7,094 nt of DNA from an uncultured Treponema sp. (lineage in GTDB: Bacteria > Spirochaetota > Spirochaetia > Treponematales > Treponemataceae), in the NCBI GenBank assembly GCA_938039145.1, contig CALHVG010000043.1, positions 1 through 7,094 on the forward strand, written 5' to 3'. The notes under the pieces were generated by a model, which was given only the letters and a program-made list of their open reading frames with translations, had not been told where the DNA came from and ran no database searches. The translations under genes were made by a program, and so were the position numbers. Position 1 is the stretch's first letter. Each line of letters opens with the position of its first letter. This document shows, piece by piece, positions 1 through 6,916 of the stretch.

Positions 1-47
1 CCGAACAAATCACTTTTCTTCGAACAACACAATCACCGCACATCTTC

Positions 48-79
48 AAAAAAAACGCTTATGGGCTCCGCCCCTATAA
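48..79 (-). terminator. Probable intrinsic terminator of the chemoreceptor gene
   Basis: Read on the minus strand, this lies about 35 bases past the TAG stop of the chemoreceptor gene. TTAT pairs with ATAA and GGGC pairs with GCCC around a GGA loop, with a two-base AG bulge, giving an 8-bp helix. GCG and a run of eight T follow (plus-strand A8 at 48-55). The helix is short and bulged, but the GC core, the T8 tract and the position after a stop codon fit a Rho-independent terminator. It is inferred from sequence only. Confidence 0.5.
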
Positions 80-82
80 AAA

Positions 83-106
83 GAGGGGAATGGGGGAACA
101 TCCCCC
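83..106. repeat. G/C-run hairpin cluster after the chemoreceptor stop
   Basis: GGGGGA at 92-97 pairs with TCCCCC at 101-106 around a 3-base ACA loop, a compact 6-bp hairpin. The AGGGG run at 84-88 can pair with the CCCCT at 71-75, as an alternative to the terminator stem next door. The run-rich composition (blocks of four and five G or C) is unlike the flanking coding DNA and looks like a dispersed intergenic repeat or an extended terminator region. Only one copy is in this window, so repeat status is inference. Confidence 0.35.
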
Positions 107-113
107 TATCCTT

Positions 114-2333
114 CTAGTTGACTTTGAACTTTGCAACTTCGTGCGAAAGGTTTTCAATACTCGTTTTGTTCTTTTGTGCGATTTCGGTTACTTCATCGAC
201 AGCCGTGTTTATCTGCATTGCACCAGCCGCCATTTCCGTAACGCTGTCTGCGATGCTGTCTGACATTTCTCCAAGCCGGTCCATCTCGCCTGCGACAAGG
301 TTACTTCCGGTGAGCATGTCGTGCGAATTGGTCTGTACATTGTGCGCCATCTCGCCGATTGTCTGCATAGCCTGCGTGATACGCCCGCTTCCTGTACTTT
401 GCTCCTGCATTGCGCTCATGATTCGGTGTTCCTGCGCCTTTGTTTTTTCGGCAAGACTGAAAATGTTGTCGAACTGCGCTGCGACTGACACGGCAGAATC
501 GTTTACTTTTGTGATTTTTTCTTTTAACTCCTTGAGGATTGACGTTATATGCTTTCCGTGCGTGTTCGATTCTTCGGCAAGCTTTCTGATTTCGTCTGCG
601 ACGACGGCAAAACCTTTTCCCGTCTCCCCGGCGTGAGCCGCTTCAATTGCGGCGTTCATCGCCAAAAGGTTTGTCTGCTCCGCAATGTTTTGAATGATGA
701 CGCTTGTCTCAAAAAGAACTTCAGAGCCGTCGTCAACCGCCTTGCTCAAGTTCACCGTCTCATTGATGACATTTTTTCCCAAATCAGTCGCTTTGTTGAG
801 TTCTTCAAGCGCATTCAAATTGTTTTCGATAACTTCGGCGACCGCCTTTACGTTCATAACCATGTGGTTGATTTCTTCGGTAGACAAATCGATAGTTTCG
901 GTCTGCGTTTTTATATGCTCGTCAAGGTCTTCGATTGTCTTCATCATCACCTGAAGCGAAGAGCCGACGGCGACAACGCTTGAAGCGTGCGTTGTCATTT
1001 GCGTTTTTACTTCCTCGATGTGGGAACTGATTTGGCGGATAGAACTTGCCGTCTCTATCGTGCTTGCGTTCAGTTCGTCCCCGATGTTGCGCATGACATT
1101 TGTGTTTTTTCCGACGGTGCGAACTGAAGCGGCGATTTTATCGAACGTTTCGTTAAAATATATCGAAAGTTCTGTAAGTTCGTCGTTTCCCTTTACAGGA
1201 AGTCGGGCTGTCAAATCCCCGTCCCCTTCCGCAATGTCTTTTAACATTCCGCTTACCGCTCTAAGCGGTCGGCTTACGATTATTTTTATAAGCGTGTTCA
1301 GCACGATGATAATTGAAAGAAGTATAACCGTATATTGGGCGACTGTTATTCCGAATTCTTTCCATGCTGCTGCGGTGATTTTTGAAAATGTCGTTACGGA
1401 CGTTAAAACCCATTTTTCATCGATTCCTTTGAGCGTTACAGGAACGAAAATGAACTGTGATTTTACTCCGGAAGTATGTGAATGAAAAATATGACGGGCA
1501 ATCTCGCCTGTTTGAATTTTTGCAAATATGGGTTTTAGTTCGGGACTATCGTCAAACCTATTTTTAAGCACGCGGGTGGAATCCGCTCCGTTTGCTACGA
1601 CTGTGCCGTCGGCTGCACACAAAAACTTGAAGTTTTCTTTTGAAGTTCCTTCAACCTTTTCGGTATTCTGCTGAATCGTCGTAACGTCAAGGTTCGTGCA
1701 GTATACGCCGACGATTTTTCCTTCAAAGAATATGGGGGCAGCAAGTGTTACAAGGATTTTTTTGTCGAGCGTAAACGGCGGAATGACAACAAGTTTTTTG
1801 TGCTTCATCGGTTCTGTATACCATGCGTCTTCATGATTGTCGTACAGTTCGTCCATCATTCGGATTGTTATGCCTGAATTGTTTTTTTGCGTGTAAAGGG
1901 TGAATCGTCCGTCGGGTCCGTAAAAACCGTTATTTGCAAACAAGGCGTCCTTTGCGTCGAACGCATTCGCTTCAAAAATGAGTCCCATGCTGGCAAGCAT
2001 CGGATTTCTTTCCAAAAAAATTTGTATATACGATTTCAGATGTTCTCGACTTCTCTCCGAAACCGGTTTTTTAAGTTCTTCCTGCACCACGCCGTCCCAG
2101 TCGCGGTAGGTCTGGTATGCATTTGAAAAATATTCGGAAATATTTTCTGCCATAAGTTGGTTCTGCATAGTCATGTCGGTGTAGTTTTCTTCAATCGTAT
2201 TCGAATAATCAAAAACTGCATCGTATGCCGCTATCCCGGAAAAGACTAAAAGCAGTATGGAAGAAATGATTATGGTCAGTTTGAAGCCCAAACCATGCCG
2301 AGTGCCTTTGGTTTCGCTGTTTGATGTGTCCAT
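114..2333 (-). CDS. Methyl-accepting chemotaxis protein with dCache-type sensor
   Basis: A transmembrane chemoreceptor that senses a small molecule outside the cytoplasmic membrane and controls CheA kinase through CheW. The 739-residue protein starts with a short cytoplasmic tail and a membrane helix (about 17-37). An extracytoplasmic double-Cache-like region follows (about 40-315) with the typical WY...P.....VT...P....GK.VGV stretch at 171-210. A second membrane helix (about 327-353) leads to a HAMP domain (about 354-406) and a long signalling coiled coil. The coiled coil carries the diagnostic hairpin tip around 548-587 (AEQTNLLAMNAAIEAAHAGE, then GKGFAVVADEIRKLAEE). The C terminus ends in KFKVN, with no CheR/CheB-binding pentapeptide like NWETF. 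The start is fixed by AGGAGA eight bases upstream and by the membrane-helix position. It is transcribed alone, divergently from azlC. The ligand is unknown: the Arg of the amino-acid-type dCache motif (R-x-WY) appears to be Asp169 here. Confidence 0.96.
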   Translation of the reverse strand: MDTSNSETKGTRHGLGFKLTIIISSILLLVFSGIAAYDAVFDYSNTIEENYTDMTMQNQLMAENISEYFSNAYQTYRDWDGVVQEELKKPVSERSREHLKSYIQIFLERNPMLASMGLIFEANAFDAKDALFANNGFYGPDGRFTLYTQKNNSGITIRMMDELYDNHEDAWYTEPMKHKKLVVIPPFTLDKKILVTLAAPIFFEGKIVGVYCTNLDVTTIQQNTEKVEGTSKENFKFLCAADGTVVANGADSTRVLKNRFDDSPELKPIFAKIQTGEIARHIFHSHTSGVKSQFIFVPVTLKGIDEKWVLTSVTTFSKITAAAWKEFGITVAQYTVILLSIIIVLNTLIKIIVSRPLRAVSGMLKDIAEGDGDLTARLPVKGNDELTELSIYFNETFDKIAASVRTVGKNTNVMRNIGDELNASTIETASSIRQISSHIEEVKTQMTTHASSVVAVGSSLQVMMKTIEDLDEHIKTQTETIDLSTEEINHMVMNVKAVAEVIENNLNALEELNKATDLGKNVINETVNLSKAVDDGSEVLFETSVIIQNIAEQTNLLAMNAAIEAAHAGETGKGFAVVADEIRKLAEESNTHGKHITSILKELKEKITKVNDSAVSVAAQFDNIFSLAEKTKAQEHRIMSAMQEQSTGSGRITQAMQTIGEMAHNVQTNSHDMLTGSNLVAGEMDRLGEMSDSIADSVTEMAAGAMQINTAVDEVTEIAQKNKTSIENLSHEVAKFKVN

Positions 2334-2340
2334 TTGGAAA

Positions 2341-2346
2341 TCTCCT
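2341..2346 (-). promoter_or_regulatory. Ribosome binding site of the chemoreceptor gene
   Basis: AGGAGA on the minus strand lies seven bases before the ATG at 2333. It is a strong Shine-Dalgarno match and confirms this start. Confidence 0.75.
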
Positions 2347-2355
2347 ATTATATAA

Positions 2356-2363
2356 TTATCGGC
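2356..2363 (-). promoter_or_regulatory. Candidate sigma-28 (FliA) -10 box for the chemoreceptor gene
   Basis: The minus strand reads GCCGATAA, an exact match to the -10 element of flagellar/chemotaxis sigma-28 promoters, 22 bases upstream of the start codon. Chemoreceptor genes are common members of that regulon. The -35 side is weak: a TAAA lies upstream, but only 10 bases separate it from GCCGATAA instead of the usual 15. A TATAAT at 2352-2347 is directly against the ribosome binding site, too close to serve as this gene's -10. Confidence 0.45.
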
Positions 2364-2436
2364 AGAATAAGGTTTTAGGACATCAATTTATTTTGCGGAT
2401 TTAGAATATATTTTTCTCTTTAATGCGGCGGATTTT

Positions 2437-2442
2437 TATAAT
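2437..2442 (+). promoter_or_regulatory. Candidate -10 box of the azlC operon
   Basis: A perfect TATAAT lies 43 bases upstream of the azlC start chosen here. The matching -35 region around 2414-2419 is a poor fit to TTGACA, so this rests mainly on the -10. If used, transcription would begin near 2449. That would exclude the in-frame ATG at 2423 and support the start at 2486. Confidence 0.4.
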
Positions 2443-2485
2443 CGATAAAAGACCGTGCTTGCCTAAGGGGTCTGTTTTTTCTATT

Positions 2486-3202
2486 ATGAAGTCCATGAAA
2501 AAAAAGACGTTTTTTGAGGGCGTAAAGGATGGGCTTCCAATCGGACTTGGCTATTTTGCGGTGGCTTTTTCAATCGGAATAGTCGCAAAAACCGCTTCTC
2601 TTTCGCCGATTCAGGGCTTTGTCGCAAGTTTTTTGAACGTCGCGTCCGCAGGTGAATATGCGCTTTTTACGTCGATAAAACAAGGCTCTTCGTACATTGA
2701 GATTGCCTTGATTACTCTTGTCGTGAACGCCCGCTACATACTTATGAGCTGTTCGATGTCGCAGCTTTTCAGCCCGGAAACTCCGTTTTATCACAGATTT
2801 CTTGTGGGGTTTGGAGTTACCGACGAGATTTTCGGAATAACCGTTGCACGAGGAGGAAAAATCGAGCCGTCATACAATTACGGAGCGATTTTTGTCGCGG
2901 TTCCTTTGTGGAGCATAGGGACTTCGCTTGGAATCATCGCAGGGAATATCCTTCCGGAGCGAGCTGTAAGCGCGCTTTCCGTCGCGCTCTACGGAATGTT
3001 CATTGCGATAATAGTCCCGCCTGCAAAAAAGGATTTTGTGATTCTTTCCGCCGTGGCTGTAAGTTTTGCGTCAAGTTTCCTTTCGGGAATTCTTCCGTTT
3101 GTAAAAGAACTTTCGGGCGGAACAAGAACTATAATTCTTACCGTTTTAATATCTTCCGTTTTGGCGCTTTTAAAGCCTTTGAAGGATGGAAAAAAAACAT
3201 GA
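2486..3202 (+). CDS. azlC: AzlC family permease (large subunit of a branched-chain amino acid exporter)
   Basis: The larger membrane subunit of the AzlC/AzlD (BrnF/BrnE-type) exporter family. Characterised members move branched-chain amino acids or related compounds out of the cell. The 238-residue hydrophobic protein opens with the family's FFEGVKDGLPIGLGYFAVAF segment (about 8-27). Conserved-looking positions follow in FLNVASAGEYA, LVVNARYILMSCSMSQ and the VTDEIFG loop, and several membrane helices run to the C terminus. Length fits the family (about 230-250). The frame is open back to an ATG at 2423, but that would add a charged leader unlike the family, has no ribosome binding site, and spans a candidate -10. 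ATG 2486 or 2495 is preferred, with AAGGGG at 2465-2470 as a somewhat distant binding site. The stop overlaps the azlD start. Substrate specificity cannot be read from sequence. Confidence 0.92.
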   Translation: MKSMKKKTFFEGVKDGLPIGLGYFAVAFSIGIVAKTASLSPIQGFVASFLNVASAGEYALFTSIKQGSSYIEIALITLVVNARYILMSCSMSQLFSPETPFYHRFLVGFGVTDEIFGITVARGGKIEPSYNYGAIFVAVPLWSIGTSLGIIAGNILPERAVSALSVALYGMFIAIIVPPAKKDFVILSAVAVSFASSFLSGILPFVKELSGGTRTIILTVLISSVLALLKPLKDGKKT

Positions 3203-3519
3203 ATCTTTACGCATACCTTTCGATTTTCACGGCGTTTTTTGTCTCGTATCTTATCCGTGTGCTTCCGTTGACCCTGATACGCCGCCCAATAAAAAACGTT
3301 TTCATCCGCTCGTTCCTTTATTACGTCCCCTATGTTACGCTTTCGCTGATGACTTTCCCTTCGATAATCGAATGTACGCAATCGGTGTGGTCGGGCATTG
3401 CGGCTTTGCTGATAGGTGTTATAATTTCATGGCTGGGTGCGGGACTTTTTTCCGTCGCATGCGCAAGTTGTCTTGTGGTCTTTGTTACGGAACTTTTTCT
3501 TGTGAAGGGCGGATTTTAG
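3199..3519 (+). CDS. azlD: AzlD family small transporter subunit
   Basis: The small partner subunit that works with AzlC in the cytoplasmic membrane. The 106-residue protein has about four hydrophobic segments (near 3-22, 38-58, 63-80 and 83-102). It also has the usual early RVLPL...IRRP and RSFLYYVPYVTLSLMTFP stretches of this family, and its length is typical (about 100-110). Its ATG overlaps the azlC stop in an ATGA arrangement, so translation is probably coupled. An AAGGA about 12 bases upstream, inside the end of azlC, can serve as binding site. The frame extends upstream within azlC, but only this start gives an AzlD-like N terminus. The ABC ATPase gene starts 18 bases after its stop on the same strand. 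Confidence 0.92.
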   Translation: MNLYAYLSIFTAFFVSYLIRVLPLTLIRRPIKNVFIRSFLYYVPYVTLSLMTFPSIIECTQSVWSGIAALLIGVIISWLGAGLFSVACASCLVVFVTELFLVKGGF

Positions 3520-3526
3520 TTTTCTT

Positions 3527-3532
3527 GAAGGA
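3527..3532 (+). promoter_or_regulatory. Ribosome binding site of the ABC ATPase gene
   Basis: GAAGGA five bases before ATG 3538, within the 18-base gap after azlD. It fixes the ATPase start and supports co-transcription with azlCD. Confidence 0.65.
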
Positions 3533-3537
3533 TTCTG

Positions 3538-4499
3538 ATGGGCGATATTTTAAGGGTTTCAAAACTTTCAAAGCAGTTCAACCTTGAGGCAGGCGCTTTT
3601 CGGAAGAACAAAAAAACGGTCTATGCCGTGAACGATGTTTCTTTTTCTGTGGGAAGGGGAACTACCTACGGAATCCTTGGCGAGTCGGGTTCGGGAAAGA
3701 CTACCACCGCACGCCTTATAGTGAAGATGTACGGTGCGTCGGGCGGAAGCATAAACTTTTTCCCGACGACAAAGCTTCTCCTTTGGACGTGGAATTTCTT
3801 GGGGGCAGGGAACTGAAGTCGTACAGGGAGGCGGTAAAATATATTTTTCAAGATCCCGCCCGCTCGTTGAATCCAAGGCTTAGCGTGTTCGATGTGATGA
3901 CAAGCGGACTTAGGTATTCAAAAAAATGGCACGGGAAAAAAGACGCTTGGGAAAAAGCGTTGCGGATTCTTTTGGAAGTCGGGCTTGAAGAAAAAGACCT
4001 TTTCCGCCGTCCAATGGAATTTTCAGGCGGGCAAAGGCAGCGGATTTCTATCGCAAGGGCTTTGATAATGGAGCCGTCGCTTATCCTTTGCGACGAGGTT
4101 GTCTCCGCATTGGACGTTTCGATTCAGGGACAGATAATAAACCTTCTTTCTGAACTGAAGGCATCAAGGAATTTAAGTTACGTTTTCATAACCCACGACC
4201 TGAAAATCGCCTCGTATTTCTGCGACAGAATCGGCGTTATGTATCGCGGTGTCTTGGTTGAAGAAGGAGAGGCTGTAAATCTTTACAAAAATGCCGTTCA
4301 CCCGTACACAAAACTTCTTTTTGCCGGAGCGGAACACAGGCTGAAAACGGGTTCTACGGAAGTAAAAAGCGTGCTTCAAAAAGAAATCTCATGTCCTTTT
4401 GCGTACAGATGTCCGCACGCAAAACCGGAATGCAGCCAGAGCCTTCCTGAATTTTCAGAAGTGGAAGCCGGTCATAAAGTTCGCTGCCTTCTTGTGTGA
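3538..4499 (+). pseudogene. Peptide-type ABC transporter ATP-binding protein (OppF/DppF-like), frameshifted
   Basis: The ATPase subunit type that powers oligopeptide, dipeptide or nickel uptake. Two frames must be joined. Residues 1-76 read from ATG 3538; that frame stops at 3814-3816, giving only a 92-residue product. The rest reads in the next frame to TGA 4497-4499. Joining them at the T5C3 run (3757-3764), as if one T or C were missing, gives a 320-residue protein of normal family length. It has Walker A (GESGSGKTT, 48-56), Q-loop (FQDP, 104-107), signature (FSGGQRQR, 162-169), Walker B/D-loop (LILCDEVVSALD, 182-193) and switch His220. The C-terminal oligopeptide domain has four cysteines (286, 292, 299, 317), as in OppF/DppF relatives, some of which are reported to bind an iron-sulfur cluster. 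All motifs are intact, so the break is recent, a sequencing error, or bypassed by -1 slippage. No peptide permease or binding-protein gene is in the window. Confidence 0.85.
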
Positions 4500-4511
4500 G
4501 GCGAAAAAGTT

Positions 4512-5174
4512 TTAGGATTTTTTCAAAATTTCGCAAAGTTCTTTTAGATTCGGAAATATAAAATCCACAGTTTTTCTAAGTTCCTCGTCAGGCTGAATCC
4601 TGTCCGGAATCATTGCGGTTCTCATTCCCGCTTTGACGGCGCTTTTTATTCCGTTCGGGCTGTCTTCCACGGCAAGGCAATCTTCGCTCTTCAGGTTCAA
4701 GCTTTTTGCCGCCATAAGATATATGTCGGGAGCGGGTTTTGAGTGTTCTACCATGTCGCCCGTGGAGATTGTCTCGAAATATTTTAATAGACCTGCATTT
4801 TCAAGTTGGCGTGACACTTTTTCCATCCGTGTGGACGAGGCAAGCGAAATCCTGTAGGAGTCTTTAAGGAGTTCAAGAGCCTCTTTTGCGTAGAACATCG
4901 TCTTTATTCCCTTAGTTTTTTCTATTTCGCTGAAAAAATCGGAGGTTCTTTTTAGGAACGAAAACGCATCGAAATCTTCTCCGTAATTTTTTTTCAACGC
5001 GGTTATCGTGTCGTTCCTGTTCTGCCCCCTACATTCGTCCATAATATTTTTTGTGATGTCGATTTTGAATTCTTTTGCCGCAAGAATCCATGTTGTGTCC
5101 GATATGGATTCCGTGTCCAAAAGAACGCCATCCATGTCAAAAATTATCGCTTTTATGCCTTTAAAATCGTTCAT
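4512..5174 (-). CDS. HAD family hydrolase, beta-phosphoglucomutase-like
   Basis: A cytoplasmic haloacid-dehalogenase superfamily enzyme, probably a phosphatase or phosphomutase on a small phosphorylated metabolite. The 220-residue protein shows the complete HAD set. Motif I is DMDGVLLDTE (13-22) with nucleophile Asp13 and acid/base Asp15. Motif II is SLASSTR (110-116). Motif III is Lys146 in HSKPAPDIY, and motif IV is Glu170-Asp171 in VEDSPNGI. The helical cap between 20 and about 90 places it in subfamily I (the PGMB/GPP-like group). Length is typical. Candidate activities include beta-phosphoglucomutase and 2-deoxyglucose-6-phosphate or similar sugar-phosphate phosphatase; sequence alone does not decide. 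Its ATG overlaps the stop of the upstream pyrophosphatase gene (ATGA at 5174-5171). I see no strong ribosome binding site of its own, so it is probably translated by coupling. It converges with the ABC ATPase gene, 12 bases apart. Confidence 0.93.
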   Translation of the reverse strand: MNDFKGIKAIIFDMDGVLLDTESISDTTWILAAKEFKIDITKNIMDECRGQNRNDTITALKKNYGEDFDAFSFLKRTSDFFSEIEKTKGIKTMFYAKEALELLKDSYRISLASSTRMEKVSRQLENAGLLKYFETISTGDMVEHSKPAPDIYLMAAKSLNLKSEDCLAVEDSPNGIKSAVKAGMRTAMIPDRIQPDEELRKTVDFIFPNLKELCEILKKS

Positions 5175-6823
5175 TTTTCGTAGTTTTCCACCAGTTCCGA
5201 TATCAGAGGAATAAGCTGTTTTTTTCGGCTTACTACATCTTTAAGAAAATATATGTCGTTTTCAAGTTTTCTGAACGTTACGAACGGAATGAACGTGGCT
5301 TCGGATGCCATAAGGAGTATGCTTGAAAGTTCCGTTATGTCCGTCACAAGAAGGGACGAAAAAATAGCCTTTGAGCCTCTGCGTTCAATCTCGAGTTCCT
5401 GCATGAGTTCGTCTTTTATGGTCAGGATTTCCTGCAGGTTTGAGACTTCGATTTGACTTACCGTATAGTTTCCCTTTTCTTCTTGGTACAGTTTCATGTC
5501 CTGATGGATTATTTGGCTTGCGGTCCGACCTTTTATTCCGCTTCCTGCCTGAAGTATGTCTTTTCCGAGCGTCTGTATGTCTAAATCCGTGATGTTTGAA
5601 AGATATTCTGCCGTTGTCCGGTCTACTTCGGTTGTGGTCGCTGACTTTAGAATCAGAGTGTCCGAGAGGATTCCGCAAAGAAGGATGCTTGCTATTTCTT
5701 TTGGAATTGGAATTTTTGATTCCTGATATAGGCTTGCTATCAATGTTGACGTTGAGCCTACGGGTTTGTTGATGAATGTTATCGGATATGCGGTGCTGAA
5801 AGTTCCGATTCTGTGGTGATCGATGACTTCCTGAATCTTGTAATGCTCGATTCCATCGACGGCTTGGCTCATTTCGTTGTGGTCCACAAGGATTATCTGT
5901 ATGTTCGGCTCGTTTGTAAGATCATGTTCCGAAATGATTCCTATGACTTTGCCTTTTTCGTCGATTACAGGAAGACGGCGTATCGGGGAGTTTTGGATGA
6001 GTTTTCTGACCTTTGAAATTGTATCTTCCGGATGTACAGCCGGAATTTCAGGATCTGCCATGCATCCTACGGGCGTTGAATATGCTATCATCATCACTGT
6101 CGAGCTTGTGTCGTATGGGCTTAGGATGACGTTGACTTTTTTTTCCTGGGCGAGCGTTTTCAGTTCTTTGTTGAGGGTAAAACCGCTTGTGATTATGAGG
6201 AGTTTTACGCCGTTTTCTATGCTTATCCTGTAGATTTCTTCGCGGTCTGATGTTATTACGATTATGTTCTCCGCGGCATGAGCCTTTAAGGTCTCTTCAA
6301 ACACCTTGGAACTTCCTCCGCCTACCACAATTCCTGCCTTGAAAAGGCGGTCTTCATCCATGGTGACTATGGGCTGTGCGTTCATCGTGTTGAGGATTGA
6401 ATTGACGCTTGTGGATATGCTTATCTTTTTTTCCGGATTCAGCAATGTAAGAAGTTTCTGGGCGAACGCCGAGTAGTGGAGAAGCGAAACGTATCTTCCG
6501 TTTTTGTCAACGACTGGAAGAGCCCTGCTGTTCGTTGAATTCAATCTGTTTATTGAAAACCAGACGGATTGGGATTCTTCCACTGTTATGCAGTCTTCGC
6601 TCATGTAATAGGCGACCTTTGGCGAAAGTTCCGGAAGGTATTTAGGAAATTCTATTCCGAAACGTCTGTAAATGTAGTCGGTCTGCGGATTGAAATGACC
6701 TGCGCGCGCCGCCTTGTATTCGGAAAAGCCTTGCAGTTCCTTGAGTTTTGCGTAGGCTGTGGCTGATACTGTGCAGTCCGTGTCGGGATTTTTATGCCCG
6801 AAAATATAGACAGTTTTCTTCAT
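5171..6823 (-). CDS. ppaC: Manganese-dependent inorganic pyrophosphatase, family II with CBS and DRTGG domains
   Basis: Hydrolyses pyrophosphate to two phosphates in the cytoplasm, pulling biosynthetic reactions forward. From ATG 6823 the product is 550 residues, matching CBS-containing family II enzymes. A DHH-type half begins with HKNPDTD (10-16; metal ligands His10, Asp14, Asp16). CBS 1 (about 70-125), a DRTGG-like domain (about 135-245, with ITSGF at 211-215) and CBS 2 (about 251-305) follow. The DHH half then resumes with VDHNE (313-317), DHH (335-337) and GILSDT (384-389), and the DHHA2 domain ends with SRKKQ (532-536). In characterised relatives CBS domains bind adenine nucleotides (AMP/ADP inhibit, ATP activates) and DRTGG forms bind diadenosine polyphosphates; that regulation is inferred here. 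The frame is open to ATG 6892, but relatives begin right before the FGHKNPDTD segment, so 6823 is chosen. No clear ribosome binding site precedes either start. The HAD gene is translationally coupled downstream. Confidence 0.94.
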   Translation of the reverse strand: MKKTVYIFGHKNPDTDCTVSATAYAKLKELQGFSEYKAARAGHFNPQTDYIYRRFGIEFPKYLPELSPKVAYYMSEDCITVEESQSVWFSINRLNSTNSRALPVVDKNGRYVSLLHYSAFAQKLLTLLNPEKKISISTSVNSILNTMNAQPIVTMDEDRLFKAGIVVGGGSSKVFEETLKAHAAENIIVITSDREEIYRISIENGVKLLIITSGFTLNKELKTLAQEKKVNVILSPYDTSSTVMMIAYSTPVGCMADPEIPAVHPEDTISKVRKLIQNSPIRRLPVIDEKGKVIGIISEHDLTNEPNIQIILVDHNEMSQAVDGIEHYKIQEVIDHHRIGTFSTAYPITFINKPVGSTSTLIASLYQESKIPIPKEIASILLCGILSDTLILKSATTTEVDRTTAEYLSNITDLDIQTLGKDILQAGSGIKGRTASQIIHQDMKLYQEEKGNYTVSQIEVSNLQEILTIKDELMQELEIERRGSKAIFSSLLVTDITELSSILLMASEATFIPFVTFRKLENDIYFLKDVVSRKKQLIPLISELVENYEK

Positions 6824-6866
6824 GGCACTAGAGTTTACTGATTTTCGGAGTTTTAGCAAATGAAGG

Positions 6867-6916
6867 GACGGACATTTTAGTGTATCGTTCATCGGATTGT
6901 CGGTCGTATGTCCGTC
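6867..6916. repeat. 9-bp perfect inverted repeat ahead of ppaC
   Basis: GACGGACAT at 6867-6875 is the exact inverse complement of ATGTCCGTC at 6908-6916, with 32 bases between. The arms bracket the possible ppaC promoter. They could be an operator pair, part of the repeat element described next to them, or arms of a long-loop hairpin if transcribed. Confidence 0.5.
6874..6903 (-). promoter_or_regulatory. Possible ppaC promoter
   Basis: On the minus strand CCGACA (6903-6898; 4 of 6 to TTGACA) is followed after 18 bases by TAAAAT (6879-6874; 5 of 6 to TATAAT). Transcription would start near 6867, about 44 bases before ATG 6823 and downstream of the alternative ATG at 6892, which fits the chosen start. 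Such matches arise easily by chance in AT-containing DNA. Confidence 0.3.

Noticed and set aside
1..117. Plus-strand frame open from the window edge to TAG at 115-117
   Set aside because: It reads through the terminator-like hairpins and A8 tract into the end of the chemoreceptor gene, and the residues show no domain. A gene tail cannot be excluded, but nothing supports it.
2423..2485. Extended azlC N terminus from ATG 2423
   Set aside because: It has no ribosome binding site, its residues are charged and unlike AzlC proteins, and a perfect TATAAT at 2437-2442 falls within it.
3783..4499. Second half of the ABC ATPase as an independent gene
   Set aside because: Its apparent start is a TTG that aligns with residue 83 of the joined protein. 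There is no ribosome binding site, and the product would lack Walker A.
4501..4534. Possible bidirectional terminator between the ABC ATPase and HAD genes (GCGAAA ... TTTCGC)
   Set aside because: The outer 6-bp arms are real, but the interior is A/T-rich with bulges, several registers are equally good, there is no clean T-run after either side, and it overlaps the end of the HAD gene.
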